The notes: generated by a model from the sequence alone, not told the origin. A stretch of DNA of 32,058 bases from Clostridiales bacterium (GCA_003343605.1 QAKW01000049.1:1-32058); one strand, 5' to 3'; shown: positions 6,119 to 14,445, counted from the stretch's first letter. Translations and numbers: made by a program.

Positions 6119-8154
6119 GAAAATTAGAAAATAAATGGATCCGGGTTTTATCCGTATTGTTAAGCTGCGCGCTGATTTTCAGCGATGTCGGTGTTTTGAG
6201 CTACGCGGCCGGTGCGCCGGCGGAAACGGAACCGGCCCGGCAGGAAGAGCGCGCCGGCGATACGCGCAATGAAAAAGATGAAATGGTCTATGTTCTGGCA
6301 GACGTCAACGGAAGCGCCAGAAAAATTATTGTGAGCAACTGGATTAAAAATGTTACCGGCAGCGCGCAGCTGCAGGATCAAACGGCACTTGAAAATATAG
6401 AAAATCTCAAAGGAGACGAAAGCTATACCATCAACGGTGAAAATCTCAAAATCTGGGATGCCGCCGGGAACGATCTATATTATCAGGGCACCATCGATCA
6501 GGAATTGCCGGTGAATCTGAGCGTTCGCTACCGGCTCGATGGAGAGCCGGTTTCGGCAGAGGAACTGGCCGGCAAAAGCGGCCGGGTCACCATTCGGTTC
6601 GACTATACCAACACACAGTATGAATGGGTAGACATCGACGGGCGGCAGGAGCAGATTTACGTGCCTTTTCTGATGCTGACCGGTTTGATTTTGGATCATG
6701 AACAATTCCGCAATATTCAGGTTTCAAACGGGAAGCTGATCAATGATGGAGACCGCACCATCATAGCCGGATTTGCGCTTCCGGGCCTTGCGGCGGATCT
6801 GAAGCTTGATGCCGAAACGCTGGAAATTCCGGATTATGTGGAAATCTCGGCCGACGCAACGAATTTTTCGCTCGCCACGACCGTAACCATTGCAACCAAT
6901 GAAATTTTCAACGAGATTTCAGTAGACGGAATCGACAGCTTTGACGGGCTCACTTCTTCAGTAGGCAGCCTGACGGCCGCGGTGGATCAGCTGATCGACG
7001 GCTCTTCCGCATTATATAACGGGCTTGCCGCGCTGCTGGAGCAATCCGGCGCTCTGATCAGCGGAATCGATCGGCTGGCCGCGGGTGCCAGTGCGCTGAA
7101 CGACGGTTCCGGAAAGCTCAGCCTGGGCGCGCTGCAGCTGCAGGAGGGCGCCGCGGCGCTTTGCGCGGGGCTGGATACGCTCAGCGCCAAAAACGAGACG
7201 CTTTGCGGAGGCGCCCGGCAGATTTTTGAATCGCTGCTTTCAACCGCCGATACACAGCTGGCGGCGGCAGGGCTGCAGGTTGAAAAATTAACGGCCGAAA
7301 ACTATGCGGCAGTATTAAACAGCATTCTGGCGCAGATGGATGAGCAAACGGTATATAATATGGCGTATCATACCGCGCACAGCAAGGTAGAAGAAGCGGT
7401 CAGGGCACAGGAGGCGCTGATCCGCAGCCAGGTGGAGGCAGCCGTGCGCCAGAGCATTCTGGAAAGTGTTCTGGCAAAACTGAATCCGCCCGTAACCCCG
7501 GATCAGCTGGAAGCGCTTTCACCGGAACAGCGGGCGCAGATCAACGCGATAGTGGAGCAGCAGATCGCCTCTGAGGAAATGCAGGCGGCAGTGGCGCAGA
7601 AAACCGATGAACAGATTCAGGCGCTGATCGATGAGAAGATGAAATCCGATGAAATCCAAAGCCAGATCCAGGCCGCGGTTGAAAGCGCCCGGGCAGGGGC
7701 CTCGAGCATTGCCCGGCTGAAGGAACAGCTTGATGGCTATAATACGTTTTATCAGGGGCTGCTCCGCTACACCGCCGGCGTAGCGGAAGCAGGCAGCGGT
7801 GCAGAAGAACTGCGGCAGGGGGCCGGCGCGCTGCAAAGCGGCGCGGCAGCGGTGCAGCAGGGTGCACAGGAACTTTACAGCGGCATTGGTGCGCTGCAGG
7901 AGGGCAGCGGAACGCTGGTTGAGGGCGTATCGCAGCTGAAAGACGGCGCGATGCAGCTTTCAGACGGCCTGCAGGCATTTAAAAAGCAGGGGGTCTCCAA
8001 GCTGGCCGATGCCGTCAACGGGGATCTGAACAGTCTGCTTTCCCGCATCCGTGCCACCTCGGAGGTCTCCCGCCGTTACCGTTCGTTCAGCGGCATCAGC
8101 GATGAGATGGATGGCCAGGTGACCTTTATCTATAAAACAGACGGCATCGACTGA
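6115..8154 (+). CDS. Secreted protein with xxxLxxG heptad repeats, partner of MMPL transporter
   Basis: 679 residues. There is an N-terminal signal peptide (basic start, hydrophobic VLSVLLSCALIF, small-residue end near SYAAGA). Residues about 35-270 form a beta-rich domain. Two blocks of heptads with Leu and Gly at fixed spacing follow (about 282-360 and 555-622; e.g. LYNGLAALLEQSG, LQSGAAAVQQGAQEL), as in TIGR03057/YhgE-Pip-type proteins. A charged, Gln-rich coiled-coil stretch (about 420-540) lies between them. YhgE-type proteins usually end in membrane helices, but none is visible here; the protein ends in a short polar tail. It starts inside the MMPL stop (ATGA, 6115-6118). A periplasmic-side adaptor or wall-spanning partner of the transporter is inferred, not shown. 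Confidence 0.85.
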   Translation: MRKLENKWIRVLSVLLSCALIFSDVGVLSYAAGAPAETEPARQEERAGDTRNEKDEMVYVLADVNGSARKIIVSNWIKNVTGSAQLQDQTALENIENLKGDESYTINGENLKIWDAAGNDLYYQGTIDQELPVNLSVRYRLDGEPVSAEELAGKSGRVTIRFDYTNTQYEWVDIDGRQEQIYVPFLMLTGLILDHEQFRNIQVSNGKLINDGDRTIIAGFALPGLAADLKLDAETLEIPDYVEISADATNFSLATTVTIATNEIFNEISVDGIDSFDGLTSSVGSLTAAVDQLIDGSSALYNGLAALLEQSGALISGIDRLAAGASALNDGSGKLSLGALQLQEGAAALCAGLDTLSAKNETLCGGARQIFESLLSTADTQLAAAGLQVEKLTAENYAAVLNSILAQMDEQTVYNMAYHTAHSKVEEAVRAQEALIRSQVEAAVRQSILESVLAKLNPPVTPDQLEALSPEQRAQINAIVEQQIASEEMQAAVAQKTDEQIQALIDEKMKSDEIQSQIQAAVESARAGASSIARLKEQLDGYNTFYQGLLRYTAGVAEAGSGAEELRQGAGALQSGAAAVQQGAQELYSGIGALQEGSGTLVEGVSQLKDGAMQLSDGLQAFKKQGVSKLADAVNGDLNSLLSRIRATSEVSRRYRSFSGISDEMDGQVTFIYKTDGID

Positions 8155-8213
8155 ACAGGGGTACCGGAACCGGTCCTCTGTCTGCAGGCGGCACAATCCC
8201 TGATTAACAATGC

Positions 8214-8260
8214 AGAAAGCGCCCCCGCCGGTTAAAAACCGGCGGGGGGCGCTCTTTCTA
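8214..8260. terminator. Very strong bidirectional terminator between convergent units
   Basis: A long inverted repeat runs from AGAAAGCG through CCCCCGCCGGTT, loops at AAA, and returns through AACCGGCGGGGG to CGCTCTTTCT. It ends the MMPL operon (plus) and the lipoprotein gene (minus). Confidence 0.92.
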
Positions 8261-8270
8261 TTATGAGGGA

Positions 8271-9452
8271 TCAATACCAGGCGTACACAGCTTCGCCCGA
8301 TTTCCAGAAGACGGTAAATACGCTGTTCATCAAATAAACAGCCGCGCCCGCTTCGCAAACCTGGATGGTAACAACGCTCTGACTGGCGCCGTTTTCAGCA
8401 AGCACCGAAAGATCGATATTTTTTTCCACTCCGTCCCCGATGACGTGCAGCGTGTTACCGGCTACAAAAGCCAATCCCTTTTCCCAAAAGTAAGGAACGC
8501 TGTATTCTGTTTCGCTGCTGCCCCAGGGCTCATCCCTTAAGATTTTTCCTGAAGCAAGGTCGTATTGCCAGAGCCAAAGCGCTGTGCCTTTTTGATAGGT
8601 TCCACTGGCAGTATTTCCAAAAACCTGCGCGGCACCGCGTATTTTAATATCCGCTAAGCAAGACGCGGTTTTGCTTCCCAAATGATAAATCCAGGGGCTG
8701 CCGCCCTCCGAGTACCAGAATAGCCGGTCCCCGGCGGCAAAGAGTTTTGGATTCAAATCTTCGGTCTGATATAGGATTTCTTCTTTCTTTCCGGCAAGAT
8801 CCGCTCGGCATAAAACCGAATTTTCAGCGCCGTTCCCCTGCCGGAAATAATAAAGGGTATCACCGCTGAAGCAGGCGGAGGTAATGAGCGGGGCCTGCCT
8901 GCGGGTGACGGCAAGAGTATTCAGATCAACTATATCGACATAAGTTTCCCTCTGCTCCCCCTCATCGGCGCCAAACAGAAGTACCTGGCCATCGGCTAAA
9001 ACGCGGTCGAAATAGCAATTCGAGCCGGAAAGCTGCGGGAAGGGAATCCAGGCTTCGCCTTTTTCGAGATTCAGGCCGTAATAGCGGCCTTCTTTATACC
9101 GGTAAGCAATCAGAAGGGAGCCGGTCAGGCTATCGATACGCGCATCTTGCAGAATGCAGACCGGCGCTTCGCCCTGCCCCAGCGCTACCGCGTGAATTTC
9201 GGTATTATCAAGATTTTCACTGGTTGCGGGCGCGTAATCATAATAAACGGTTTCCTGATAGAGAACCATTTTACCATAAATATTTCTGCCGTGAAGAGGT
9301 GCTTCGGCGGAGGGCGTGGAAAGACTGTTGACCAACCCGGCCGGCGTGCCTGCGGCTGAGAGCGCCGGAACCTTTTTCTCATCGAGCTTTTTGCAGCAGC
9401 AAAGACCTGCTAAAACACTGAGTAGCAGCAGTGCGGCAATTGTTTTTTTCAT
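8271..9452 (-). CDS. Secreted, probable lipoprotein, beta-propeller-like, function unknown
   Basis: 393 residues. The N terminus is a clear export signal (MKKTIAALLLLSVLAGL) followed by Cys18-20. This resembles a lipoprotein signal, but the residue before the first Cys is Leu rather than Gly/Ala/Ser, so the lipobox is not canonical. The body has repeated short strands with aromatic and Gly patterns (LFWYSEGGSPWIYHLG, LLIAYRYKEGRYYGLNL, LWLWQYDLASGKILRDEPWG) like DUF5050 or other propeller-type surface proteins. The ATG at 9452 follows AGAGAGG, and only 14 bases separate it from the stop of the upstream C10-like peptidase, so the two are probably co-transcribed. Its base composition is like the rest of the window, unlike that peptidase. 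Confidence 0.78.
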   Translation of the reverse strand: MKKTIAALLLLSVLAGLCCCKKLDEKKVPALSAAGTPAGLVNSLSTPSAEAPLHGRNIYGKMVLYQETVYYDYAPATSENLDNTEIHAVALGQGEAPVCILQDARIDSLTGSLLIAYRYKEGRYYGLNLEKGEAWIPFPQLSGSNCYFDRVLADGQVLLFGADEGEQRETYVDIVDLNTLAVTRRQAPLITSACFSGDTLYYFRQGNGAENSVLCRADLAGKKEEILYQTEDLNPKLFAAGDRLFWYSEGGSPWIYHLGSKTASCLADIKIRGAAQVFGNTASGTYQKGTALWLWQYDLASGKILRDEPWGSSETEYSVPYFWEKGLAFVAGNTLHVIGDGVEKNIDLSVLAENGASQSVVTIQVCEAGAAVYLMNSVFTVFWKSGEAVYAWY

Positions 9453-9466
9453 TTCCGTTACCTCTC

Positions 9467-10708
9467 TTAAGCTTGATAAGGGCAAAATGCTACCATATAG
9501 GTTGAAACATCTAGGGTATTTAACATATCCCAGCAGATATATTGTGCTCCATTACTTGAAGCCCAGCCATCATATAATTTCACGAAATAATAAGAATAGA
9601 AGTCACCGTTTCGCCAACCATTCATTACAGTATACCCAAATGCCACCGTGGCGTGATAGGCATAATCAAAATTGCTGGGCGCACTTTCAAATCCCAATAA
9701 TATTGGCCAGTTATTATTAATATACGTAGTTAAAAAATTCCATGAAGCCCAATCTGAATAAAAAGTTCTGCCTGAATAATTATAAGTTGAGTTTGCTGAT
9801 AACATTGTATTAGCAGTACTTCCAAAGAAATTCTTGGAGCCCGTTTTGCTAAAGTAAGATGTTCCATCTGTGTTTTTGAGGTTACAGGCAGTATTACAAA
9901 TGGATGTAAACATCTGATCATAATTTGAAGGATAACTAGGGCAACAAACAGATCGCCAATACAGAAATATATTTGCAATAGCGGTAATAACACAATGATT
10001 TGGGTTATACAATGTCGATCCATCGGTTAGTGTTCTGGGAAGAGAGGTATACATATTGTTTTTAGAATTAGTCATACTACTTTCCAATGTTCCGTAGGTT
10101 GAACAAAATACGCCAGTAAATCCAATATTTTCTAAATAAACAGCTGGATCTGTTGAGAAGTGGTCAGGATTGTCTTCCGGATAAATAGTTGACTGAGAAC
10201 TTAGCAGCAATTCTTTATTTTTATTCCTATCACCTTTGAAGATAGTACCAGCGACCTGTTTATTGCTTAATTCCTTCCCGGCTTGATTATAATAAGCTTT
10301 GCCGTCTGTTTTGTAGGTTTCAAAGGGGCTAAAATAAATATTTTGGCTGCCATTAACTTGATTTTTGTAATATAAAGATGTTCCTTCTAATGAAAATTCA
10401 GGACATTGAATGTAAGTTAAATTACCTCCTACAACTACGTATCCGCAACCACCATCATTTTCAAAGAAATCAACACAATAATAAGTAATATTTCCTTTGT
10501 TATCATAGAGAGGGGTAACAACATATTTATCAAAACTAACAATTTCTTTATCAAGAGATCTTGAACAAAAGTAAAAAAGAGCAAGATTTACTGCTTCTGA
10601 GGACGAGACCGTATTAAACTGTGGAGAGGCATAAGTTGTAAAAGTGAAAGTAATCAGCAATGATAGCAGAATTGCAATAGATTCAATACTTTTTTTAAAT
10701 ATTTTCAT
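9467..10708 (-). CDS. Secreted C10 (streptopain-like) papain-fold cysteine peptidase
   Basis: 413 residues from the second of two tandem ATGs; AAGGAG lies 7 bases before it and 4 before the first ATG (10711). A signal peptide (IAILLSLLITFTFTTYAS) is followed by a pro-domain-like segment (about 30-110; GGCGYVVVGGN resembles the Spi/streptopain propeptide). The catalytic domain carries NHCVITAIANI (C239 nucleophile), YHATVAFGY (H352) and a downstream FVKLYDGWASS segment, matching the order in C10 peptidases. Family members are secreted zymogens that cut host or environmental proteins. The gene is strikingly AT-rich compared with its neighbours, suggesting transfer. Possible alternatives are a C39-like peptidase or a bacteriocin-processing relative. 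Confidence 0.78.
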   Translation of the reverse strand: MKIFKKSIESIAILLSLLITFTFTTYASPQFNTVSSSEAVNLALFYFCSRSLDKEIVSFDKYVVTPLYDNKGNITYYCVDFFENDGGCGYVVVGGNLTYIQCPEFSLEGTSLYYKNQVNGSQNIYFSPFETYKTDGKAYYNQAGKELSNKQVAGTIFKGDRNKNKELLLSSQSTIYPEDNPDHFSTDPAVYLENIGFTGVFCSTYGTLESSMTNSKNNMYTSLPRTLTDGSTLYNPNHCVITAIANIFLYWRSVCCPSYPSNYDQMFTSICNTACNLKNTDGTSYFSKTGSKNFFGSTANTMLSANSTYNYSGRTFYSDWASWNFLTTYINNNWPILLGFESAPSNFDYAYHATVAFGYTVMNGWRNGDFYSYYFVKLYDGWASSNGAQYICWDMLNTLDVSTYMVAFCPYQA

Positions 10709-10801
10709 CATACTTCTCCTTTTTTAAAATAAAAAACATTCAAAACAACCTTGAAATACTAAATTTAATAATTTCTCCTTTCATAATAATTTTATATTAA
10801 A

Positions 10802-10830
10802 ATTATATCACTTAAATACAGAAAAGTAAA
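10802..10830 (-). promoter_or_regulatory. Promoter of C10-like peptidase gene
   Basis: On the minus strand: -35 TTTACT (plus 10825-10830), 17-base spacer, extended -10 TGATATAAT with a perfect TATAAT (plus 10802-10807). The roughly 85-base leader after it is very AT-rich. Confidence 0.8.
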
Positions 10831-10863
10831 TACTTTTATTCAAATTAGCCATATGGATTTTGA

Positions 10864-11295
10864 TTAATTAAAAGAGAGTATCTTGCGGGTGAGCTCCGCC
10901 AGATGATCGATGGTGTTTTTATTGAGGAAATGTTCGATTTTTTCCACCTGCTCCAGTTCGTTTTCCGAATGATTCAGCAGGCAGAGAAAGCGATGCAATA
11001 CTTCATGGCGATAGAGCAGATAATCTCCGGTTTGTTTGCCAAGCCCGGTGGGCACTATATAGCCGTATTTCTGAAAATCGAGAAAGCCGGCTTCCCGGAG
11101 ATGATAAACCATTTTAGAGGCCGAAGAGGGCTTAACATGCAGCTCTGCGGCCAGCTCGTTGATCCGCACAACGCCGCTTTTCTGCGCCAGGCGGCAGATC
11201 ATCTCCAGATAATCTTCCATCGAGGCGGTCAGCGTTCCGGTTTCGTTGAGCTGATACCCTTTCATGGTGTAGAATCCGTTCAGGTCGTCCTTCAT
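10864..11295 (-). CDS. DtxR/MntR-family metal-dependent regulator
   Basis: 143 residues, the size of MntR-type proteins without the SH3 domain. The winged HTH (about 25-85; INELAAELHVKPSSASKMVY) carries the metal-site residues of MntR at matching spacing: D28 and E31 (MEDYLE), H97, and E118, E121, H122 (EKIEH). Such proteins repress metal uptake genes when Fe(II) or Mn(II) is bound. AGGAG precedes the ATG by 9 bases. It is divergent from feoAB with a palindrome overlapping the feo promoter, so feoAB is the likely target. MntR-like ligands next to an iron transporter leave the sensed metal open. Confidence 0.92.
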   Translation of the reverse strand: MKDDLNGFYTMKGYQLNETGTLTASMEDYLEMICRLAQKSGVVRINELAAELHVKPSSASKMVYHLREAGFLDFQKYGYIVPTGLGKQTGDYLLYRHEVLHRFLCLLNHSENELEQVEKIEHFLNKNTIDHLAELTRKILSFN

Positions 11296-11320
11296 AATGT
11301 TTTCTCCTGACTTTATAAAT

Positions 11321-11349
11321 TTGGAACCAACGCAGTGTAAGCTTACTAT
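11321..11349 (+). promoter_or_regulatory. feoAB promoter with overlapping palindromic candidate operator
   Basis: -35 TTGGAA (11321-11326), 17-base spacer, -10 TACTAT (11344-11349). The perfect palindrome GTAAGCTTAC (11337-11346) covers the spacer end and the -10 and is a good repressor site. Further down, CCCTAACCTAAC (about 11373-11384) resembles a half of the DtxR/IdeR box (CCTAACCTAA). Confidence 0.6.
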
Positions 11350-11407
11350 ACTGGCATGAGGAAAAAAAGTTTCCCTAACCTAACACAAACAGAAGGCGGT
11401 TATATAT

Positions 11408-11641
11408 ATGAATCAATCTCAATGTTTAAGGGATATAAAACCCGGGCAGCGGGCCAGGGTAAAGGCGCTGCTTTCCGATAACAGCATCCGCAGGAGGCTT
11501 TTGGATATCGGGCTGATAGAAGATACCGAAGTAGAATGCCTGGGGCGCAGCCCGGCAGGCGATCCTTCCGCTTTTTTGATCCGGGGCGCGGTGATCGCCA
11601 TCCGCTCGGAGGACTGCGGTGATATTCTAATATATTCATAA
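11408..11641 (+). CDS. feoA: FeoA, ferrous iron transport accessory protein
   Basis: A 77-residue SH3-like cytosolic protein with the FeoA pattern: LRDIKPGQRARV at the start, then IRRRLLDIGLIEDTEVE, then GAVIAIRSEDCGDILI at the end. FeoA supports Fe(II) uptake by FeoB. AAGGCGG precedes the ATG by about 10 bases. FeoB begins 17 bases after its stop, so the two form an operon under the divergent DtxR-type regulator. Confidence 0.95.
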   Translation: MNQSQCLRDIKPGQRARVKALLSDNSIRRRLLDIGLIEDTEVECLGRSPAGDPSAFLIRGAVIAIRSEDCGDILIYS

Positions 11642-11658
11642 AATACGGAGGAAATGTT

Positions 11659-13803
11659 ATGGGGCTGACCAATCATTCTGTTGGGATCCGGGCGGTGGAT
11701 TCGGGGCTTGAAATTAAAAAGCAGTCGCCGGACGATCTGGTGATCGCCATCGCAGGAAATCCCAATGTCGGCAAGAGCACGGTGTTCAATAATCTGACAG
11801 GAATGAATCAGCATACCGGAAACTGGCCGGGAAAGACCGTCACCAATGCGCAGGGCTATTGCTCCACGCGGGATCACAGCTATGTGATGGTGGATATCCC
11901 GGGTACTTATTCTCTGATGGCACATTCCGCTGAGGAAGAGGTGGCGCGGAATTTTATCTGCTTCGGAGAACCGGATGCAACGATTGTTGTTTGCGACGCA
12001 ACCTGCCTGGAACGCAATTTGAATCTTGTTTTACAAACGATCGAAATTTCTAAAAACGTGCTGGTTTGCGTAAATTTGATGGACGAGGCAAAGCGCAAGA
12101 AGATTCGCGTTGATCTGGAGGCGCTCTCGGAGCAGCTTGGCGTTCCGGTGGTCGGAACGGTGGCGCAGAAGAAAAAGAGCCTCGGCGGTTTGCTGAACGC
12201 GCTTGATGCGCTGGTAGACGGCGCGGCCGCGGTGCAACCCCGGCAGGTGCGGTATACCGATGAGATCGAAGCGGCCATCCAAATGGTGGAACCGGTGCTG
12301 GCGGCTAAAATGGGGAATCAGATCAATACCCGTTGGCTGAGCCTGAAGCTGCTGGATTACGATCGGTCGCTGATCGGCGAGGTGAATCATTATCTCGGCG
12401 CGGATATCCGGGAGGATACCGAGGTTGCGGCAGTGCTGGATGAAGCGCGGGAATATCTGGAGCAAAACGGGATTCCGCTGGAAAAGCTCAAGGATCGCAT
12501 TGTATGTGCGCTGGTTACCGAGGCAGAGGAGATTAGCCGGGGCGTGGTGCATTATCATCAGAATACCTATAATGCGACCGACCGGAAAATCGACCGGGTT
12601 CTAACCAGTAAATGGGCGGGCTACCCGATTATGATCGGATTACTTGCCGTGATCTTCTGGCTGACCATCACCGGGGCCAATTACCCATCGAAGCTGATCG
12701 GAGACGGGCTTTTCTGGATCCAGGACCAGCTGACCGCGCTTTTCCATTACTGGGGCGCACCGGAATGGCTGCATGGTATGCTGGTATTGGGGGTTTACCG
12801 GGTGCTGGCCTGGGTGGTTTCAGTCATGCTGCCGCCGATGGCAATTTTTTTCCCGCTCTTTACCCTGCTGGAGGATGCGGGCTATCTGCCGCGCGTTGCC
12901 TACAATCTCGATAAGCCCTTTAAACGCTGCTGTGCCTGCGGTAAGCAGGCGCTGACGATGTGCATGGGATTCGGCTGCAACGCGGCCGGCATTGTGGGAT
13001 GCCGGATTATCGATTCTCCGCGCGAGCGGCTGATTGCGATGATCACCAACAATTTTGTTCCCTGCAACGGGCGTTTTCCAACGCTGATCGCGATCATTAC
13101 CATGTTTTTTATCGGCGTGCAGGGCGGTATGTTTGATTCTGTTCTCTCAGCCCTGTTGCTGACCCTGGTGATTCTTCTGGGGATTTTTATGACCTTTGCG
13201 GTCTCCAAATTGCTCTCTAAAACAATCCTCAAGGGCGTTCCCTCCTCTTTTACGCTGGAGCTCCCGCCTTACCGGAAGCCGCAGATCGGCAAGGTGATCG
13301 TACGCTCGATTTTCGACCGCACGCTTTTTGTTTTGGGCCGGGCCGCCGCGGTGGCTGCCCCTGCGGGGCTGATCATCTGGCTGATGGCAAATATTACCGT
13401 TGGCGATATGAGCGTTTTGAATCACTGCGCGGCGTTTCTGGATCCCTTCGCGCGCCTGCTGGGGCTCGATGGCGTGATCCTCATCGCGTTTATTCTGGGG
13501 TTTCCGGCCAACGAGATTGTTGTGCCCATCATCATTATGGCCTATCTCGCCCAGGGCAGTATTATTGAAATGGATAGCCTGATGGAAATGAAGCAGCTGT
13601 TTGTTGATCACGGATGGACCTGGATTACCGCGGTGAGTACCATGCTTTTTTCCCTGATGCACTGGCCCTGCTCCACCACCATGCTGACGATCCGCAAGGA
13701 AACCGGCAGCTGGAAATGGACGGCCGCCGCCTTTTTAATCCCCACGCTGATTGGAATGGCCGCCTGCTTTCTTTTTACAACGGTGGCCCGGCTCTTTATA
13801 TAG
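11659..13803 (+). CDS. feoB: FeoB, ferrous iron transporter
   Basis: 714 residues. A cytosolic G domain comes first: G1 GNPNVGKST (33-41), G3 DIPGTYS, G4 NLMDEA. A helical linker follows, then a membrane domain with the Gate and FeoB_C segments, including MGFGCNAAGIVGCR, FVPCNGRFPTL and the late GFPANEIVVPI. It imports Fe(II) across the cytoplasmic membrane, as expected in an anaerobe. GGAGG precedes the ATG by 8 bases. The 32 residues before G1 are longer than in E. coli FeoB and have no clear feature. No feoC is seen downstream. Confidence 0.96.
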   Translation: MGLTNHSVGIRAVDSGLEIKKQSPDDLVIAIAGNPNVGKSTVFNNLTGMNQHTGNWPGKTVTNAQGYCSTRDHSYVMVDIPGTYSLMAHSAEEEVARNFICFGEPDATIVVCDATCLERNLNLVLQTIEISKNVLVCVNLMDEAKRKKIRVDLEALSEQLGVPVVGTVAQKKKSLGGLLNALDALVDGAAAVQPRQVRYTDEIEAAIQMVEPVLAAKMGNQINTRWLSLKLLDYDRSLIGEVNHYLGADIREDTEVAAVLDEAREYLEQNGIPLEKLKDRIVCALVTEAEEISRGVVHYHQNTYNATDRKIDRVLTSKWAGYPIMIGLLAVIFWLTITGANYPSKLIGDGLFWIQDQLTALFHYWGAPEWLHGMLVLGVYRVLAWVVSVMLPPMAIFFPLFTLLEDAGYLPRVAYNLDKPFKRCCACGKQALTMCMGFGCNAAGIVGCRIIDSPRERLIAMITNNFVPCNGRFPTLIAIITMFFIGVQGGMFDSVLSALLLTLVILLGIFMTFAVSKLLSKTILKGVPSSFTLELPPYRKPQIGKVIVRSIFDRTLFVLGRAAAVAAPAGLIIWLMANITVGDMSVLNHCAAFLDPFARLLGLDGVILIAFILGFPANEIVVPIIIMAYLAQGSIIEMDSLMEMKQLFVDHGWTWITAVSTMLFSLMHWPCSTTMLTIRKETGSWKWTAAAFLIPTLIGMAACFLFTTVARLFI

Positions 13804-13854
13804 CGTTTCAGCATAAGATACAGTAAAAACTGATTGAAAGCGAGGTATTTGAAT

Positions 13855-14367
13855 TTGAGCAGAATGGATTTCTCAACCAAGACCTTCGGCCGCCTGCTGG
13901 AGCGGGAGCCGATGGCGCTTGCCAAAGTAAGCGGGAGCCCTGAATATCCGGGTATCAGCGGGTGGGTTTCCTTTTATCAAACCGCTTATGGTACATTAGT
14001 AGCGGCGGAGATTGAGGGGCTGCCCCATCATGAGGGCACCTGCCAGAATCATTTTTTTGGATTTCATATCCATGCCGGCGGCCGCTGCGCCGGAAATGCG
14101 GAAGATCCCTTTGCCGATACCGGAATGCATTATAATCCGAATCAATGCCTGCATCCCCAGCATGCGGGCGATCTGCCGCCGCTGCTGGAGGAAGACGGCA
14201 AAGCCTGGATGGCGGTTTTATCCGGCCAGTTTGACGTGCGCGACGTATTGGGCCGCAGCGTGGTGATCCATACCGATCCGGATGACTTTCACACGCAGCC
14301 TGCGGGAAATTCCGGGAAAAAGATGGCCTGCGGCATTATTCTGCCGGTGCGCCGCCCGCCGGTTTGA
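13855..14367 (+). CDS. Cytoplasmic Cu/Zn superoxide dismutase-like protein
   Basis: 170 residues from TTG at 13855, chosen because GAGGT lies 8 bases upstream; a Met (13864) three codons later is an alternative. No signal peptide is present. The SodC metal ligands are in order: H71 and H73 (GFHIHAGG), H92 (GMHYNP), H100 and H103 plus D106 (HPQHAGDLPPL), H139 (VVIHTDPDD). The late motif is GNSGKKMACG, so the position of the usual active-site Arg (GNAGxRxACG) is Lys. The family dismutates superoxide; Lys may slow this. It lies 51 bases after feoB and may be read through from it, linking oxidative defence with iron uptake. Confidence 0.88.
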   Translation: MSRMDFSTKTFGRLLEREPMALAKVSGSPEYPGISGWVSFYQTAYGTLVAAEIEGLPHHEGTCQNHFFGFHIHAGGRCAGNAEDPFADTGMHYNPNQCLHPQHAGDLPPLLEEDGKAWMAVLSGQFDVRDVLGRSVVIHTDPDDFHTQPAGNSGKKMACGIILPVRRPPV

Positions 14368-14383
14368 TTCTGAATAAACCGAT

Positions 14384-14429
14384 AAAGACTGCCAGGGCGC
14401 TTCTGCTTTACCGCCTTGACAGTCTTTTT
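14384..14429 (+). terminator. Terminator after SOD-like gene
   Basis: A long hairpin with outer stem AAAGACTG / CAGTCTTT (14384-14391 / 14420-14427), one mismatch, then a mostly paired inner stem, is followed by a T run. The -35 of the next promoter lies inside its 3' arm. Confidence 0.85.
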
Positions 14430-14445
14430 ATCATTATGATATAAT
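14416..14445 (+). promoter_or_regulatory. Consensus promoter of yitT-family gene
   Basis: A perfect TTGACA (14416-14421) and perfect TATAAT (14440-14445) are separated by 18 bases, with an extended -10 TG (14437-14438). The -35 is embedded in the terminator hairpin of the preceding gene. An 84-base leader follows. Confidence 0.9.

Noticed and set aside
10740..10784. 14-codon minus-strand leader ORF before the C10-like peptidase
   Set aside because: It begins about 11 bases after the predicted transcript start with no ribosome site, and AT-rich DNA gives such frames by chance.
9460..10863. Insertion sequence or integron carrying the AT-rich peptidase
   Set aside because: No transposase, terminal inverted repeats, flanking direct repeats or attachment site were found around the AT-rich stretch.
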